Shown: piece by piece, positions 25,942 to 34,828 of the stretch
Position numbering within the stretch: position 1 is the stretch's first letter
Layout of the letters: each line of letters starts with the position of its first letter
Source: Proteobacteria bacterium UBA6503
GTDB taxonomy: Bacteria; Pseudomonadota; Alphaproteobacteria; UBA1280; UBA6503
Reading direction: 5' to 3'
DNA length: 64,000 nucleotides
NCBI GenBank assembly: GCA_002436405.1
Contig: DJLZ01000005.1
Coordinates: 434,001 to 498,000 of the forward strand
Position numbers and translations under genes: made by a program
Notes under the pieces: model-generated
Database searches by the model: none
What the model was told of the DNA's origin: nothing
Seen by the model: the letters and a program-made list of their open reading frames with translations, nothing else

Positions 25942-28900
25942 TTAGCTTGCTCGAGCAATAAGCTCTTGCTTGGCTTGGATGGTCATAATCTCGATGCCTT
26001 CTAGGGCTTCCATCTTCAAGCGCATCTGGCGGTTGATGTTATATTTGTTCGCCAATTTAAGCACCACTTTACCCAAACCATTGGCGGGTACAACAAGTTC
26101 CACCTGAGAGCGACCACCCTCGTCTTGCCCTTCAAAGACTGATTTTAGATGGTCAATCGCATCTGGGTTCATCACCTCAATACGTAGCGCTTGGTCATGG
26201 TTAAGGCCACGGTCAAGTTTACCCATGCTTTCAATCATCAAGCGAAGTTCGTCGTTATTGAACTCCATCTTCATGCTGACTACAAATGGGCCCTCTTCAT
26301 CAAGCATCAGGGCTAGGCGCTCATATGCTTCAGGGAAGAGAACAGCCTCTTGATAACCGGCGCTATCTGACAGCGTCAAAATTGCCATGCGCTTGCCTGA
26401 CTTTGTGCGCATTTCGCGCTTCGCAAGCACAATACAGGCAATGGTGGCTTCTTTCGTGCCGCCTAAGGCAAGGCCTGGTAGGTCGATTGTTTGGCTTAGG
26501 CCACGCTGGTTTGCCAGCTCTTCTTTAAAGGCATCCATCGGGTGGGCTGAAATATAAAAACCAATGGCCTGTAGCTCGTTTGCCAACTCTTCAAGCTGGT
26601 CAAAGGCTGGGGCGTTCATTAGCGCTGGTGGCTCAAGGGTTGAGCCGCCATCATCAGGGCCACCAAACAAACCAATTTGGTCGCTTGAGCGGTCTTCGTA
26701 GCAAGCCTGCATGTAACCAAGAAGCACGTTTACGTTTTTCAAAACCTTATGGCGGTTTGGCTCAAGTTCGTCAAAGGCCCCTGCTTTAGCCATGGCTTCA
26801 AGCTGGCGGCGGTTAAAGTACTTAGGCTCCATGCGTGACATAAAGTCCAGAAGGTCTTTATAAGGGCCATTGGCTTCACGTTCGTCTTGCACAAACTTCA
26901 TAGCTTCTGAACCTGCACCTTTAATGGCGCCTAGCGCAAAGCGAATGGCTTCACCTTCAACGGTAAAGTCAATGCATGAGGTGTTAACATCAGGCGGTAG
27001 AAGCTCAATCTCCATACGGTCAAGGTCTTGCTTGAACTTAAAGAGCTTCTCGGTGTTGCCGCTATCAAGCGTCATCGAGGCGGCCATAAATTCTTTCGGG
27101 TGGTGGGCCTTTAGGTATAGCGTATGGAACGATACCAAAGCATAAGCCAAAGCGTGCGATTTGTTAAAACCGTAGCCAGCAAACTTATCAATGGTATCGA
27201 AAATCTTGTTCGCAAAGTCTTCGGTTACGCCGTTGGTTTTAACGGCACCTTCGGTAAAGATGGCACGCTGTTTGTCCATCTCTTCTTGTTTTTTCTTACC
27301 CATCGCACGGCGCAAAATATCCGCACCACCAAGTGTATAGCCCGCAAACTTCTGGGCACACTGCATTACCTGCTCCTGATAAACAATAATGCCGTAGGTT
27401 TCGGTCAGGAAGTCATCAAATGACTCGTGAATACTTTCAATCTCTTCTTCGCCGTGTTTACGGGCAATAAAGCTAGGGATGTTTTCCATCGGGCCTGGGC
27501 GATACAGCGCAATCAAAGCCACAAGGTCTTCAAAGCGGCTTGGCTTAGCGTCACGCATAAGGCTTTGCATACCGCTACCTTCAATCTGGAACACCCCTAC
27601 GGTATGACCAGTTTGAACGAGCTCAAAACTCTTAGGGTCATCAAGTGGGAACAAGTCTGGGTCAAGGTCAAGCCCGACTGTTTTCTTCACGTTTTCAACT
27701 GATTTACGCACAACAGTTAGGGTTTTAAGGCCCAAAAAGTCAAACTTAACAAGGCCAGTGGCCTCGGCATCACCCATTGAAAACTGCGTTGCTGGCAACG
27801 GCGAACGTGGGTCACGGTATAGCGGGCAAATGGTCGAAATTGCAGAAGGCGCAATAATCACACCCGCAGCGTGGGTTGAACAGTGACGAAGCGACCCTTC
27901 AATCTGCATGGCAATATCAAGCAGCACTTTAACATCGTCATCGGTGTTATAAAGGTCTTCTAGGCGCTCATCATCTTCCATGGTTTGCTTAATGCTGGTG
28001 GCCTTAGGGCCTTCTGGCACAAATGCCGCAATTTGCGATACTTGCCCAAATGGCATTTGCAGCACACGACCAACATCACGAATACACGCACGGGCTTTAA
28101 GCGTACCAAAGGTAATAATTTGTGATACACGGTGATCACCGTATTTACGGCGAACGTAGTCAATTGTTTGCTCACGGCGCTCTTGGCAAAAGTCGATATC
28201 AAAGTCAGGCAAGCTTACACGGTCTGGGTTCAAGAAACGCTCAAACAGTAGATCGTACTTAATAGGGTCAACGTTGGTAATCGATAGCACATACGCCACC
28301 AATGAACCCGCACCCGAACCACGGCCTGGGCCTACGTCAATACCATTTTCTTTCGACCATTTACAAAAGTCCGATACGATAAGGAAGTAACCATCAAAAC
28401 CCATACGGCCAATAATGCCCAGCTCATAGTCGAGTCGGTCTTGGTAGGTTTTTAGGATTTCGGCTTTTTCATCGGCTGACATTTCATCCGTGTAAACAAA
28501 CTTCTCAAGGCGGTCGGTTAGCCCCTCTTCTGACTCTGCGCGCAAAATCTCAGGCACAGGGCGGTCGTCATTTTCAGGCTCCCACTCAGGCATGTAGTTG
28601 ATGCCCATAGGCACCTTGTAGGCACAACGTTGGGCAATCACAACGCTGTTTTCAATCGCTTCAGGAATATCATTAAACAGCTCAACCATTTCGTCAGCTG
28701 ATTTAATGTAATGTTCTTCTGTTAGCTGTGGGCGGCTTGGGTCGGCAATGGTTACACCAGCGCCAATACACATTAGTACTTCATGGGCCTTAGCTTGGTC
28801 ACGGGTCAAGAAGCGGCAATCGTTTGTAGCGACCAACGGTAGGTCTAGCTGGTAGGCAAGATCAACAAGGTCAGCTTCGGTCAGTTTTTCCTCGTGCATG

Positions 28901-29442
28901 CCATGGCGCTGAATTTCAACGTAAACACGGCCCGGCATAAGGTCTGAAAGTTCTTTCAAGAACTTCTCGGCTTGGCCAATCTTCTCTTCACGGATAAGGC
29001 GTGCGGGGCGACCGGTGCGGGCGTCACTCGTAAGGGCAATTAGGCCTTCGTGCTTTTCAGCCAGTTGCGCCATGCTAATTTGTGAAGGCTCATCATCTGG
29101 TGTTTCAACGTAAGCTTTAGAGGCCAAATCAATAATGTTCTTCCAGCCCTGCTCGTTTTGCACAAGTAGGGTTAGGGTATCAGGTGCAGGCTTTGTTGTG
29201 CTTAAGGGGTCAACATCTTCACGGCGCAGGCCAATGGTCATCCCTAAAATAGGTTGAATGCCTTCAGCAGGAATATGCTTTGAAACTTCAACCGCGCCAA
29301 ACATGTTGTTAATGTCGGTCACGGCAACGGCTGGCATACCAAGCTGCTTTACACGTGCAGCAATCTTTTTAACCGAAGGCATACCCTCCAGCAGCGAAAA
29401 TGTACTGCGGACGTTGAGGTGAATGAACTTCGGCTTACTCAT
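25942..29442 (-). CDS. dnaE: DNA polymerase III subunit alpha
   Basis: The 1166-residue replicative polymerase. Order: PHP domain (about 1-290), C-family polymerase core with GPGRGSGAGSLVAY and catalytic PDFDIDFCQERR, then the thumb and fingers (HAAGVI, GVFQIEGSGMQ, RPGPM), helix-hairpin-helix region and a C-terminal OB fold (ATIACIVLAKREMRTKSGKRM). The first PHP motif reads HLNVRS where HxH is usual, so one metal ligand is lost and PHP activity is doubtful. It starts four bases after lolD ends and closes the lolC-lolD-dnaE operon. Confidence 0.95.
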   Translation of the reverse strand: MSKPKFIHLNVRSTFSLLEGMPSVKKIAARVKQLGMPAVAVTDINNMFGAVEVSKHIPAEGIQPILGMTIGLRREDVDPLSTTKPAPDTLTLLVQNEQGWKNIIDLASKAYVETPDDEPSQISMAQLAEKHEGLIALTSDARTGRPARLIREEKIGQAEKFLKELSDLMPGRVYVEIQRHGMHEEKLTEADLVDLAYQLDLPLVATNDCRFLTRDQAKAHEVLMCIGAGVTIADPSRPQLTEEHYIKSADEMVELFNDIPEAIENSVVIAQRCAYKVPMGINYMPEWEPENDDRPVPEILRAESEEGLTDRLEKFVYTDEMSADEKAEILKTYQDRLDYELGIIGRMGFDGYFLIVSDFCKWSKENGIDVGPGRGSGAGSLVAYVLSITNVDPIKYDLLFERFLNPDRVSLPDFDIDFCQERREQTIDYVRRKYGDHRVSQIITFGTLKARACIRDVGRVLQMPFGQVSQIAAFVPEGPKATSIKQTMEDDERLEDLYNTDDDVKVLLDIAMQIEGSLRHCSTHAAGVIIAPSAISTICPLYRDPRSPLPATQFSMGDAEATGLVKFDFLGLKTLTVVRKSVENVKKTVGLDLDPDLFPLDDPKSFELVQTGHTVGVFQIEGSGMQSLMRDAKPSRFEDLVALIALYRPGPMENIPSFIARKHGEEEIESIHESFDDFLTETYGIIVYQEQVMQCAQKFAGYTLGGADILRRAMGKKKQEEMDKQRAIFTEGAVKTNGVTEDFANKIFDTIDKFAGYGFNKSHALAYALVSFHTLYLKAHHPKEFMAASMTLDSGNTEKLFKFKQDLDRMEIELLPPDVNTSCIDFTVEGEAIRFALGAIKGAGSEAMKFVQDEREANGPYKDLLDFMSRMEPKYFNRRQLEAMAKAGAFDELEPNRHKVLKNVNVLLGYMQACYEDRSSDQIGLFGGPDDGGSTLEPPALMNAPAFDQLEELANELQAIGFYISAHPMDAFKEELANQRGLSQTIDLPGLALGGTKEATIACIVLAKREMRTKSGKRMAILTLSDSAGYQEAVLFPEAYERLALMLDEEGPFVVSMKMEFNNDELRLMIESMGKLDRGLNHDQALRIEVMNPDAIDHLKSVFEGQDEGGRSQVELVVPANGLGKVVLKLANKYNINRQMRLKMEALEGIEIMTIQAKQELIARAS

Positions 29443-29445
29443 GGG

Positions 29446-30255
29446 TTATGCTTTCGCCTTTTTCGTGGTTTTCTTCGTAGCTGTTTTCTTAGCAGGTGCC
29501 TTTTTGGCCGGAGCTTTTTTAGCAGCCTTCTTTGAGGCCTTCTTGGCTACTTTTTCAGCCTTAAACAGCTTACCTGATTCAATGCGGTAAATCTTATCAC
29601 ACTTTGCGGCGAGTTCAGGGTTGTGTGTTACGACGATAACGGCAGCGTCACTTTCCTTCACCATTTCGGTAAAGAGGTCAAACACCTTATCGGCGCTTGC
29701 AGCATCAAGGTTACCTGTAGGCTCATCCGCCAATAGCAGCTTAGGCTGGTTTAGCAGAGCGCGGGCTACGGCCACACGTTGCTGCTCACCGCCTGAAAGT
29801 TCGGCTGGGTAATGGTCATGGCGGTGGCTTAGGCCGACTTTGTCTAAAAGCTCAATAGCACGGGCCTTAGATTCTTTGTTTGACTTGCCACCAATCAGCG
29901 CTGGCATCAGCACATTTTCAAAGGCAGTAAACTCAGGCAATAGGTGGTGGAATTGGTAAATAAAGCCAAAGTCAGCATTACGCAGTTTTGAACGCTGGCG
30001 GTCGGTTGCTTTTTCTAGGCTTTGACCATCAAAGGTTACGCTACCCACGCTTGGGCGATCAAGCAGACCCATAAGGTAAAGCAGTGTACTTTTGCCTGAA
30101 CCACTAGGCCCGATAATGGCAACAGTTTCACCTTTAGTAATATCAAGGTTTACATCATCCAAAATTTGCAGCTTTTCAGGGCCATTATCAAAATGGCGGC
30201 TTACATGGCTAAGGCTTAGAAGTGTTTTAGAACTATTCATTTCCGTACTACTCAT
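29446..30255 (-). CDS. lolD: Lipoprotein-releasing ABC ATPase LolD with H1-like tail
   Basis: 269 residues. ATPase of the LolCDE complex that extracts lipoproteins from the inner membrane. Walker [11 protein letters not shown]-loop [12 protein letters not shown], signature [15 protein letters not shown], Walker [13 protein letters not shown] and switch VVTHNPE are intact. The last 38 residues are an added Lys/Ala/Pro tail with [10 protein letters not shown] repeats, like bacterial histone-H1-type tails and not usual for LolD. I place the start at 30255: GGAGG lies nine bases upstream and it overlaps the lolC stop by 8 bases. Confidence 0.93.
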   Translation of the reverse strand: MSSTEMNSSKTLLSLSHVSRHFDNGPEKLQILDDVNLDITKGETVAIIGPSGSGKSTLLYLMGLLDRPSVGSVTFDGQSLEKATDRQRSKLRNADFGFIYQFHHLLPEFTAFENVLMPALIGGKSNKESKARAIELLDKVGLSHRHDHYPAELSGGEQQRVAVARALLNQPKLLLADEPTGNLDAASADKVFDLFTEMVKESDAAVIVVTHNPELAAKCDKIYRIESGKLFKAEKVAKKASKKAAKKAPAKKAPAKKTATKKTTKKAKA

Positions 30256-31489
30256 TTCGGAGCGCCTCCACAGGGTCAAGTTTGGTGGCTTTATAAGCTG
30301 GGTATAGGCTAGCAAGCATGCTAAGGAGCAAGCTTACAACTACAATGGTAATCATCTCTTCAGGAACAATCTTCGCTGGGAGCTGGCTTAGGAAGTAAGC
30401 CTCGCCGCTAAACAAGCGTGCACCTGTTAGGCCTTCAATAAAGCTTACGATCGGGTGCAGCTGCCAAATCACAACAAAGCCAAGCACCACACCAATAAAG
30501 GTACCAATCAACCCCACCCAAAACCCTGAGAAGAAGAACAAACGCAGAATATCACCACGGTCAGCCCCCATGGTACGTAGAATCGCAACGTCACGCTTTT
30601 TATCGTTCACGGTCATCATTTGGCCGGTGATGATGTTAAACGCCGCCACAATAACAATAAGAGTGAGGATGATGAACATAGCCACACGCTCAACCTTCAA
30701 GGCTTCAAAGAACTGACGGTTGCCCTCTACCCACGTAATCACATGACCTGTTGGGTCAACAAGGCTTTGCAGTTGCGGTAGGTACGTTTTAATGGCGGCT
30801 GGTTTATCAACCATCACTTCAATAGCGGTTACAAGCTCACCAATTTTGTAAAAGCTTTGGGCAACATCAACAGGTAGGAACATCAAGGCATTATCGTACT
30901 GGTACATGCCCACTTCAAAAATGGCCACAACTTCGGCACGCATCATACGAGGTACAAACCCCATAATGGTGTGCGTCCCTTGTGACGACATAAGACTAAT
31001 ACTGTCACCCACGTAAACGCCAAGCTGCTGCGCAAGGGTTTTACCCAATACAATTTTAGGGCTTTGCCCAGGCACACCAAAACCTTGGAGTGAACCTGCA
31101 ATAATGTTGTCGTTAATCAGTTTGTTGGCACGCAAATCATCACCGCTTACGGCACGCACAAGGCCGCCAAGGGCTTTGCGGTTAGAGGCAATCATCGCTT
31201 GGCCTGAAACATAAGGCACGGCCGAATTAATACCCACAGTGTCTAGCGCTTCAATACGGATTTGTTCGGCTTTTTCAGCGGTCAGCACAGGCATGGTCAG
31301 CTGAGCGTGGCCTGTTGTGCCCAAAATGCGGTCAAGCAATTCGGCACGGAAGCCCGCCATCACAGCCATAACTACAATAAGTGCGGCAACACCAAGGGCA
31401 ATCCCGACGAACGAGAAACCCGTCACAACCGAGACAAACCCTCGGCGTGCACGCAAATAACGTAAACCTACTGTATGTGCAAAACCCAC
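30248..31489 (-). CDS. lolC: Lipoprotein-releasing ABC permease LolC/E
   Basis: 413 residues. The N-terminal membrane helix with GFVSVVTGFSFVGIALGVAALIVVMAVM, a large periplasmic MacB-like domain (about 45-265) and three C-terminal helices (VAAFNIITGQMMTV and [25 protein letters not shown]) are the LolC/LolE layout. Only one permease gene is present, as in most alphaproteobacteria, so a homodimer with LolD is likely. It lies 17 bases downstream of proS and overlaps lolD. Confidence 0.93.
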   Translation of the reverse strand: MGFAHTVGLRYLRARRGFVSVVTGFSFVGIALGVAALIVVMAVMAGFRAELLDRILGTTGHAQLTMPVLTAEKAEQIRIEALDTVGINSAVPYVSGQAMIASNRKALGGLVRAVSGDDLRANKLINDNIIAGSLQGFGVPGQSPKIVLGKTLAQQLGVYVGDSISLMSSQGTHTIMGFVPRMMRAEVVAIFEVGMYQYDNALMFLPVDVAQSFYKIGELVTAIEVMVDKPAAIKTYLPQLQSLVDPTGHVITWVEGNRQFFEALKVERVAMFIILTLIVIVAAFNIITGQMMTVNDKKRDVAILRTMGADRGDILRLFFFSGFWVGLIGTFIGVVLGFVVIWQLHPIVSFIEGLTGARLFSGEAYFLSQLPAKIVPEEMITIVVVSLLLSMLASLYPAYKATKLDPVEALRNE

Positions 31490-31505
31490 TGGTTAGCCCC
31501 CTGCC

Positions 31506-32753
31506 CTAAGCTGCTTTTGAGCCAAGCGTTTGAGGTAGCTCGCCCAAAGGTAGGTTAACAGTTTCGCCAGTGCGGCGGTTTTTCCATTCGGCTTCGCCGT
31601 TTTTCAGGCCACGTGGACCAATGGTGCACTGCCATGGGCAACCGATAAGGTCAGCATCAGCAAACTTTTGGCCAGCACCAGCTTCACGGTCGTCATACAG
31701 AACGTCGTGGCCTTGGGCTTTAAGGTCAGCGTAAAGTTTGTCACATGCGGCGGCACACTCTTCGTCTTTGCCACGCAGGTTAATAAGGTGAATGGCAAAT
31801 GGTGCCAGCTGCTCTGGCCAGATAATGCCGTTTTCATCGTGGTTTTGCTCAATCGCTGCAGCCATGATGCGTGAAACACCAATACCGTAACAACCCATTT
31901 GGATTGTAATGTTCTTGCCTTCGTCGCTTAGAACTTCAGCAGACATTGGCGCTGAGTAAGCATCTTTCAGCAAGAAGATGTGACCCACTTCAATACCTTT
32001 AGCTTCTTTCAAGCGCTCAGCAGGTACTGAGCAGTTGTCAGCGTCATGCTTTTCAACGTTTACGGCGTATTCGCCTTCGGTATCAAAAATCAGAGTATCT
32101 TCACCTGTTGAGGCAAGAACGTGGAACTCGTGCGAGAAGTCGCCACCAATTTCGCCACTATCAGCATCCACCATGCGCCAGTCTAGGCCTAGGCGGTCAA
32201 AAATACGGCAGTAGGCTTTTTGCATAATCTCGTAGCTGTCTTTCGCTTTTTCTACGCTTACGTCAAATGAGTAGCAGTCTTTCATCAAGAACTCACGACC
32301 ACGCATCAGACCGAAACGAGGGCGAACCTCATCACGGAATTTATTCTGAATTTGGTAAAGCATAAATGGTAACTGCTTGTATGACTGCACGTTGTTACGC
32401 ACAAGGTCGGTAATCACTTCTTCGTGGGTTGGGCCTAGGCAAAAGTCACGGTCGTGACGGTCTTTAAGGCGCAGTAGTTCTGGGCCGTATTTGTCATCAC
32501 GGCCAGTTTCTTTCCAGATTTCAAGTGGCTGTACCATTGGCATCAGAATTTCCTGAGCGCCTGAGGCGTTCATTTCTTCACGAACAATGTTTTCAATTTT
32601 CTGTAGAACCTTCAACCCTAGCGGCAAGTAGTTGTACACACCTGATGTCACTTGGCGAATCATGCCAGAACGTAGCATAAGACGGTGCGAAACAACTTGT
32701 GCTTCAGCTGGGTTTTCTTTGATTGTTGGCGCAAAATATGATGATTGGCGCAT
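31506..32753 (-). CDS. proS: Prolyl-tRNA synthetase, short type
   Basis: 415 residues of class II synthetase. Motif 1 (VSHRLMLRSGMIRQVTSGVYNYLPLG), motif 2 (FRDEVRPRFGLMRGREFLMKD) and motif 3 (GCYGIGVSRIMAAAIEQ) are intact, followed by the anticodon domain. The INS editing domain between motifs 2 and 3 found in E. coli ProRS is missing, as in other alphaproteobacteria. I start at the Met of MRQSSYFAPT, ten bases after AAGGAG; upstream in-frame Met codons add 50 residues foreign to the family. It heads the lolC-lolD-dnaE run. Confidence 0.93.
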   Translation of the reverse strand: MRQSSYFAPTIKENPAEAQVVSHRLMLRSGMIRQVTSGVYNYLPLGLKVLQKIENIVREEMNASGAQEILMPMVQPLEIWKETGRDDKYGPELLRLKDRHDRDFCLGPTHEEVITDLVRNNVQSYKQLPFMLYQIQNKFRDEVRPRFGLMRGREFLMKDCYSFDVSVEKAKDSYEIMQKAYCRIFDRLGLDWRMVDADSGEIGGDFSHEFHVLASTGEDTLIFDTEGEYAVNVEKHDADNCSVPAERLKEAKGIEVGHIFLLKDAYSAPMSAEVLSDEGKNITIQMGCYGIGVSRIMAAAIEQNHDENGIIWPEQLAPFAIHLINLRGKDEECAAACDKLYADLKAQGHDVLYDDREAGAGQKFADADLIGCPWQCTIGPRGLKNGEAEWKNRRTGETVNLPLGELPQTLGSKAA

Positions 32754-32896
32754 TTTGAGAAGGCTCCTTAAATAGGGTGTTTTTATGTATTGAGGCATTT
32801 TACAAGATAATCCGCCGCAATCAAGGTTCATCACCCCTAAAATGCAATAAAAATGCAACATCAGGCTATTAATGCAAAAAACTATAAACTTTGGGA

Positions 32897-32925
32897 TTGA
32901 CAATTTATCCTAAGAAGGTAATTTA
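32897..32925 (+). promoter_or_regulatory. Promoter of tRNA-Met
   Basis: A consensus TTGACA (32897-32902) with TAATTT (32919-32924) at 16-nt spacing, placing transcription start about 18 bases before the mature tRNA 5' end. The -35 is seen directly; the -10 is weaker. Confidence 0.55.
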
Positions 32926-32949
32926 TGCCTTGATTTGTTGATACAAGTT

Positions 32950-33025
32950 GGCGGAGTAGCTCAGTCGGTAGAGCAGAAGAATCATAATCTTTTGGTCGGG
33001 GGTTCAAGTCCCTCCTCCGCTACCA
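32950..33025 (+). tRNA. tRNA-Met(CAU), elongator
   Basis: A 76-base cloverleaf folds fully: acceptor GGCGGAG with CTCCGCT (G1-U72), D-stem GCTC/GAGC, anticodon stem GAAGA/TCTTT with loop ATCATAA (anticodon CAT), T-stem GGGGG/CCCTC with TTCAAGT, discriminator A and encoded CCA. The body matches the alphaproteobacterial elongator tRNA-Met pattern, so I prefer this to initiator or Ile2 (lysidine) tRNA. A terminator follows at 33042. Confidence 0.95.
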
Positions 33026-33041
33026 ACAAAATCAAAACATT

Positions 33042-33065
33042 AAGCCCTCCTTTGAGGGCTTTTTT
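33042..33065 (+). terminator. Terminator after tRNA-Met
   Basis: AAGCCCTC pairs with GAGGGCTT around CTTT, followed by a run of T, 17 bases after the tRNA. Confidence 0.93.
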
Positions 33066-33126
33066 GTTGCCTAAACTTAACTTATTCACCCGACTATTTA
33101 ATGTATATATTCTTGTAAAACTGCTC

Positions 33127-33168
33127 TATAATTTCCATATATGAAAAGCCCTATTCAAAATATGGAAA
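33127..33168 (+). promoter_or_regulatory. Putative promoter and operator of the RuBisCO-like regulator gene
   Basis: A perfect -10 hexamer TATAAT lies at 33127-33132. A 9-bp inverted repeat, TTTCCATAT (33132-33140) and ATATGGAAA (33160-33168), starts at its last base. The left arm covers the -10/+1 zone; the right arm covers the purine-rich stretch before the ATG at 33182. Arm centres are 28 bases apart. The placement suits autorepression by the encoded helix-turn-helix protein. The repeat is seen; the function is inference. Confidence 0.5.
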
Positions 33169-33181
33169 ATCTGAGCACATT

Positions 33182-34828
33182 ATGACCGACGAAACCACAA
33201 AACACCTGCCTGATAATCTTAAACAGCTGATGGAAGCTTCAGATATGAAAGCATCGGCCTTGGCTAAAATGTCAGGGGTTTCGGTTGCGACACTTAGCCG
33301 CATCATGTCAGGGCAAGTGAACCCCGGCGTGCACCATATGGCGGCTATCGCCAAAGCGCTTGATACCACCATTGATGCCCTTATTGCCCCACCAGGTACA
33401 CCGCGCCCTAAGAACCAGGTTGAAACTGATGTGCGGAATGAAACTGATATTCTTGTGTCATTCATCCTTGAGGATACCAAATACTCACCAAACGAAGCGG
33501 CGCGACTGCTGGCTAATGCCGCAACTGGCAGCTGGGTTCATAGTTGGACGGAAGAACTGGTTGACCCAAACATTACGCCACTACCCCGCCCAACAGTGGC
33601 GATGCGTACCGGCCCACGCAGTGTGGCGGTTGATGTGGCGTTCCCTGAAAGTCTATTTGAGGCTGGGAGTATTGCCAGTTTGATTTCAGTTATCACAGCG
33701 TCATGCACCAGTACGGGGGCTCGTGTGGAAGATATCCGTATTCCGCCTGTGCTACTGCGTACGTACCGTGGCCCATCTTATGGTGTGGTAGGTTTACGTG
33801 AACGCACACAAAAGTATGGCCGCCCGCTACTTTCAGCGACAATGCGTCCTATGGCAGGCCTAAGCCCACGTATGTATGCCCAAGCCGTATTTGAAACACT
33901 AAAGGGCGGTGTTGATATTACCTGTGACCCCACAGCCCTTCACAATATGCCAAGTAACAACTGGCGTGACCGCTTTGCCTACGTTGCAAAAGCCGTTGAT
34001 GAAGCTCAGGACGCTACGGGTGAAGCCAAGCTGCACGCCGCTAACGTTACAGCCCCTACCGTTGAAGAAATGCTTAACCGTGCCCAATACGCAATGGAGC
34101 AACAAACTAACGCCGTGATGGTTGATAGTGGTGTTGTAGGCTGGTCAGGCTTACAAAGCCTAGCAAACTTTTGCCATGAGAATGAGCTTGTACTCTGCGC
34201 CCTTGGTGGCCGTGCTTTGCACAATGGCCCATTAAGCCAACAGCTTGTAGCAAAGCTATTGCGCTTTATTGGGGCTGATATTGTAAGTGTGGGTAGCCCA
34301 CTACGTGGTAACGCTATGGCTCGCCGAAATGTTAAGGGGATTACCCGCTCGCTAGAGTCGCACAACATGGCGGCTTTCCCTGAAGGGATGATTGTATTTG
34401 ATCAGCCAACTTGTGGCATTCCTGCGGCATGGCCTGCGTGTGGTGGTGGCCATAACGCTTGGCATATGCCGCAACTGCTTGATGCTATGGGTAATGACAT
34501 TATTATTCAGTGTGGTGGTAGCACCATGGGCCACCCTTGGGGCAGCCTTGCAGGCGCCACGGCCAACCGTACAGCGCTTGAGGCTTTGGTTAAAGCCCGC
34601 ACCATGGGTGTACACATCCCTACTGAAGGGCGTAACATTTTGCAAGAAGCCGCAAAGAGCAGCTCAGAACTAAAAGAAGCTTTAAAATACTGGCAAGAAG
34701 GCGCCTTCTTGTTTGGTGTGATTAATAACGATGATAAAGCCAAGCTTGAGGCTATGGTTGTAAGTAACAAACGTAAACAACCCGACCTTAAGAGTATTGA
34801 AACCCCTCAAGATGAGGAGGACGTATAA
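33182..34828 (+). CDS. XRE-type HTH fused to a RuBisCO large-chain-like protein
   Basis: 548 residues. Residues 13-66 are an XRE/Cro-type helix-turn-helix (SALAKMSGVSVATLSRIMSG). Residues 86-175 match the RuBisCO large N-terminal domain (ETDILVSF, ATGSWVHSWTEEL, FPESLFEAGSIASL); 185-510 match the barrel (YGRPLLSATMRPMAGLS, NNWRDRFAYVAKAV, GHNAWHMPQLL, GGSTMGHPWGSLAGATANR). In spinach numbering K175 is R222, K177 M224, K201 C248, D203 P250, E204 T251, H327 S369, K334 G376 and E60 N112. Phosphate-loop glycines and W66 remain. It cannot be a carboxylase; probably a regulator using the fold as sensor or scaffold (inference). Its end overlaps the small-subunit gene. Codon use is like its neighbours. 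Confidence 0.88.
   Translation: MTDETTKHLPDNLKQLMEASDMKASALAKMSGVSVATLSRIMSGQVNPGVHHMAAIAKALDTTIDALIAPPGTPRPKNQVETDVRNETDILVSFILEDTKYSPNEAARLLANAATGSWVHSWTEELVDPNITPLPRPTVAMRTGPRSVAVDVAFPESLFEAGSIASLISVITASCTSTGARVEDIRIPPVLLRTYRGPSYGVVGLRERTQKYGRPLLSATMRPMAGLSPRMYAQAVFETLKGGVDITCDPTALHNMPSNNWRDRFAYVAKAVDEAQDATGEAKLHAANVTAPTVEEMLNRAQYAMEQQTNAVMVDSGVVGWSGLQSLANFCHENELVLCALGGRALHNGPLSQQLVAKLLRFIGADIVSVGSPLRGNAMARRNVKGITRSLESHNMAAFPEGMIVFDQPTCGIPAAWPACGGGHNAWHMPQLLDAMGNDIIIQCGGSTMGHPWGSLAGATANRTALEALVKARTMGVHIPTEGRNILQEAAKSSSELKEALKYWQEGAFLFGVINNDDKAKLEAMVVSNKRKQPDLKSIETPQDEEDV

Noticed and set aside
29380..29442. DnaE PHP motif HLNVRS as a novel inactivation
   Set aside because: Many proteobacterial DnaE PHP domains are partly degraded and proofreading is by DnaQ; not unusual enough to report.
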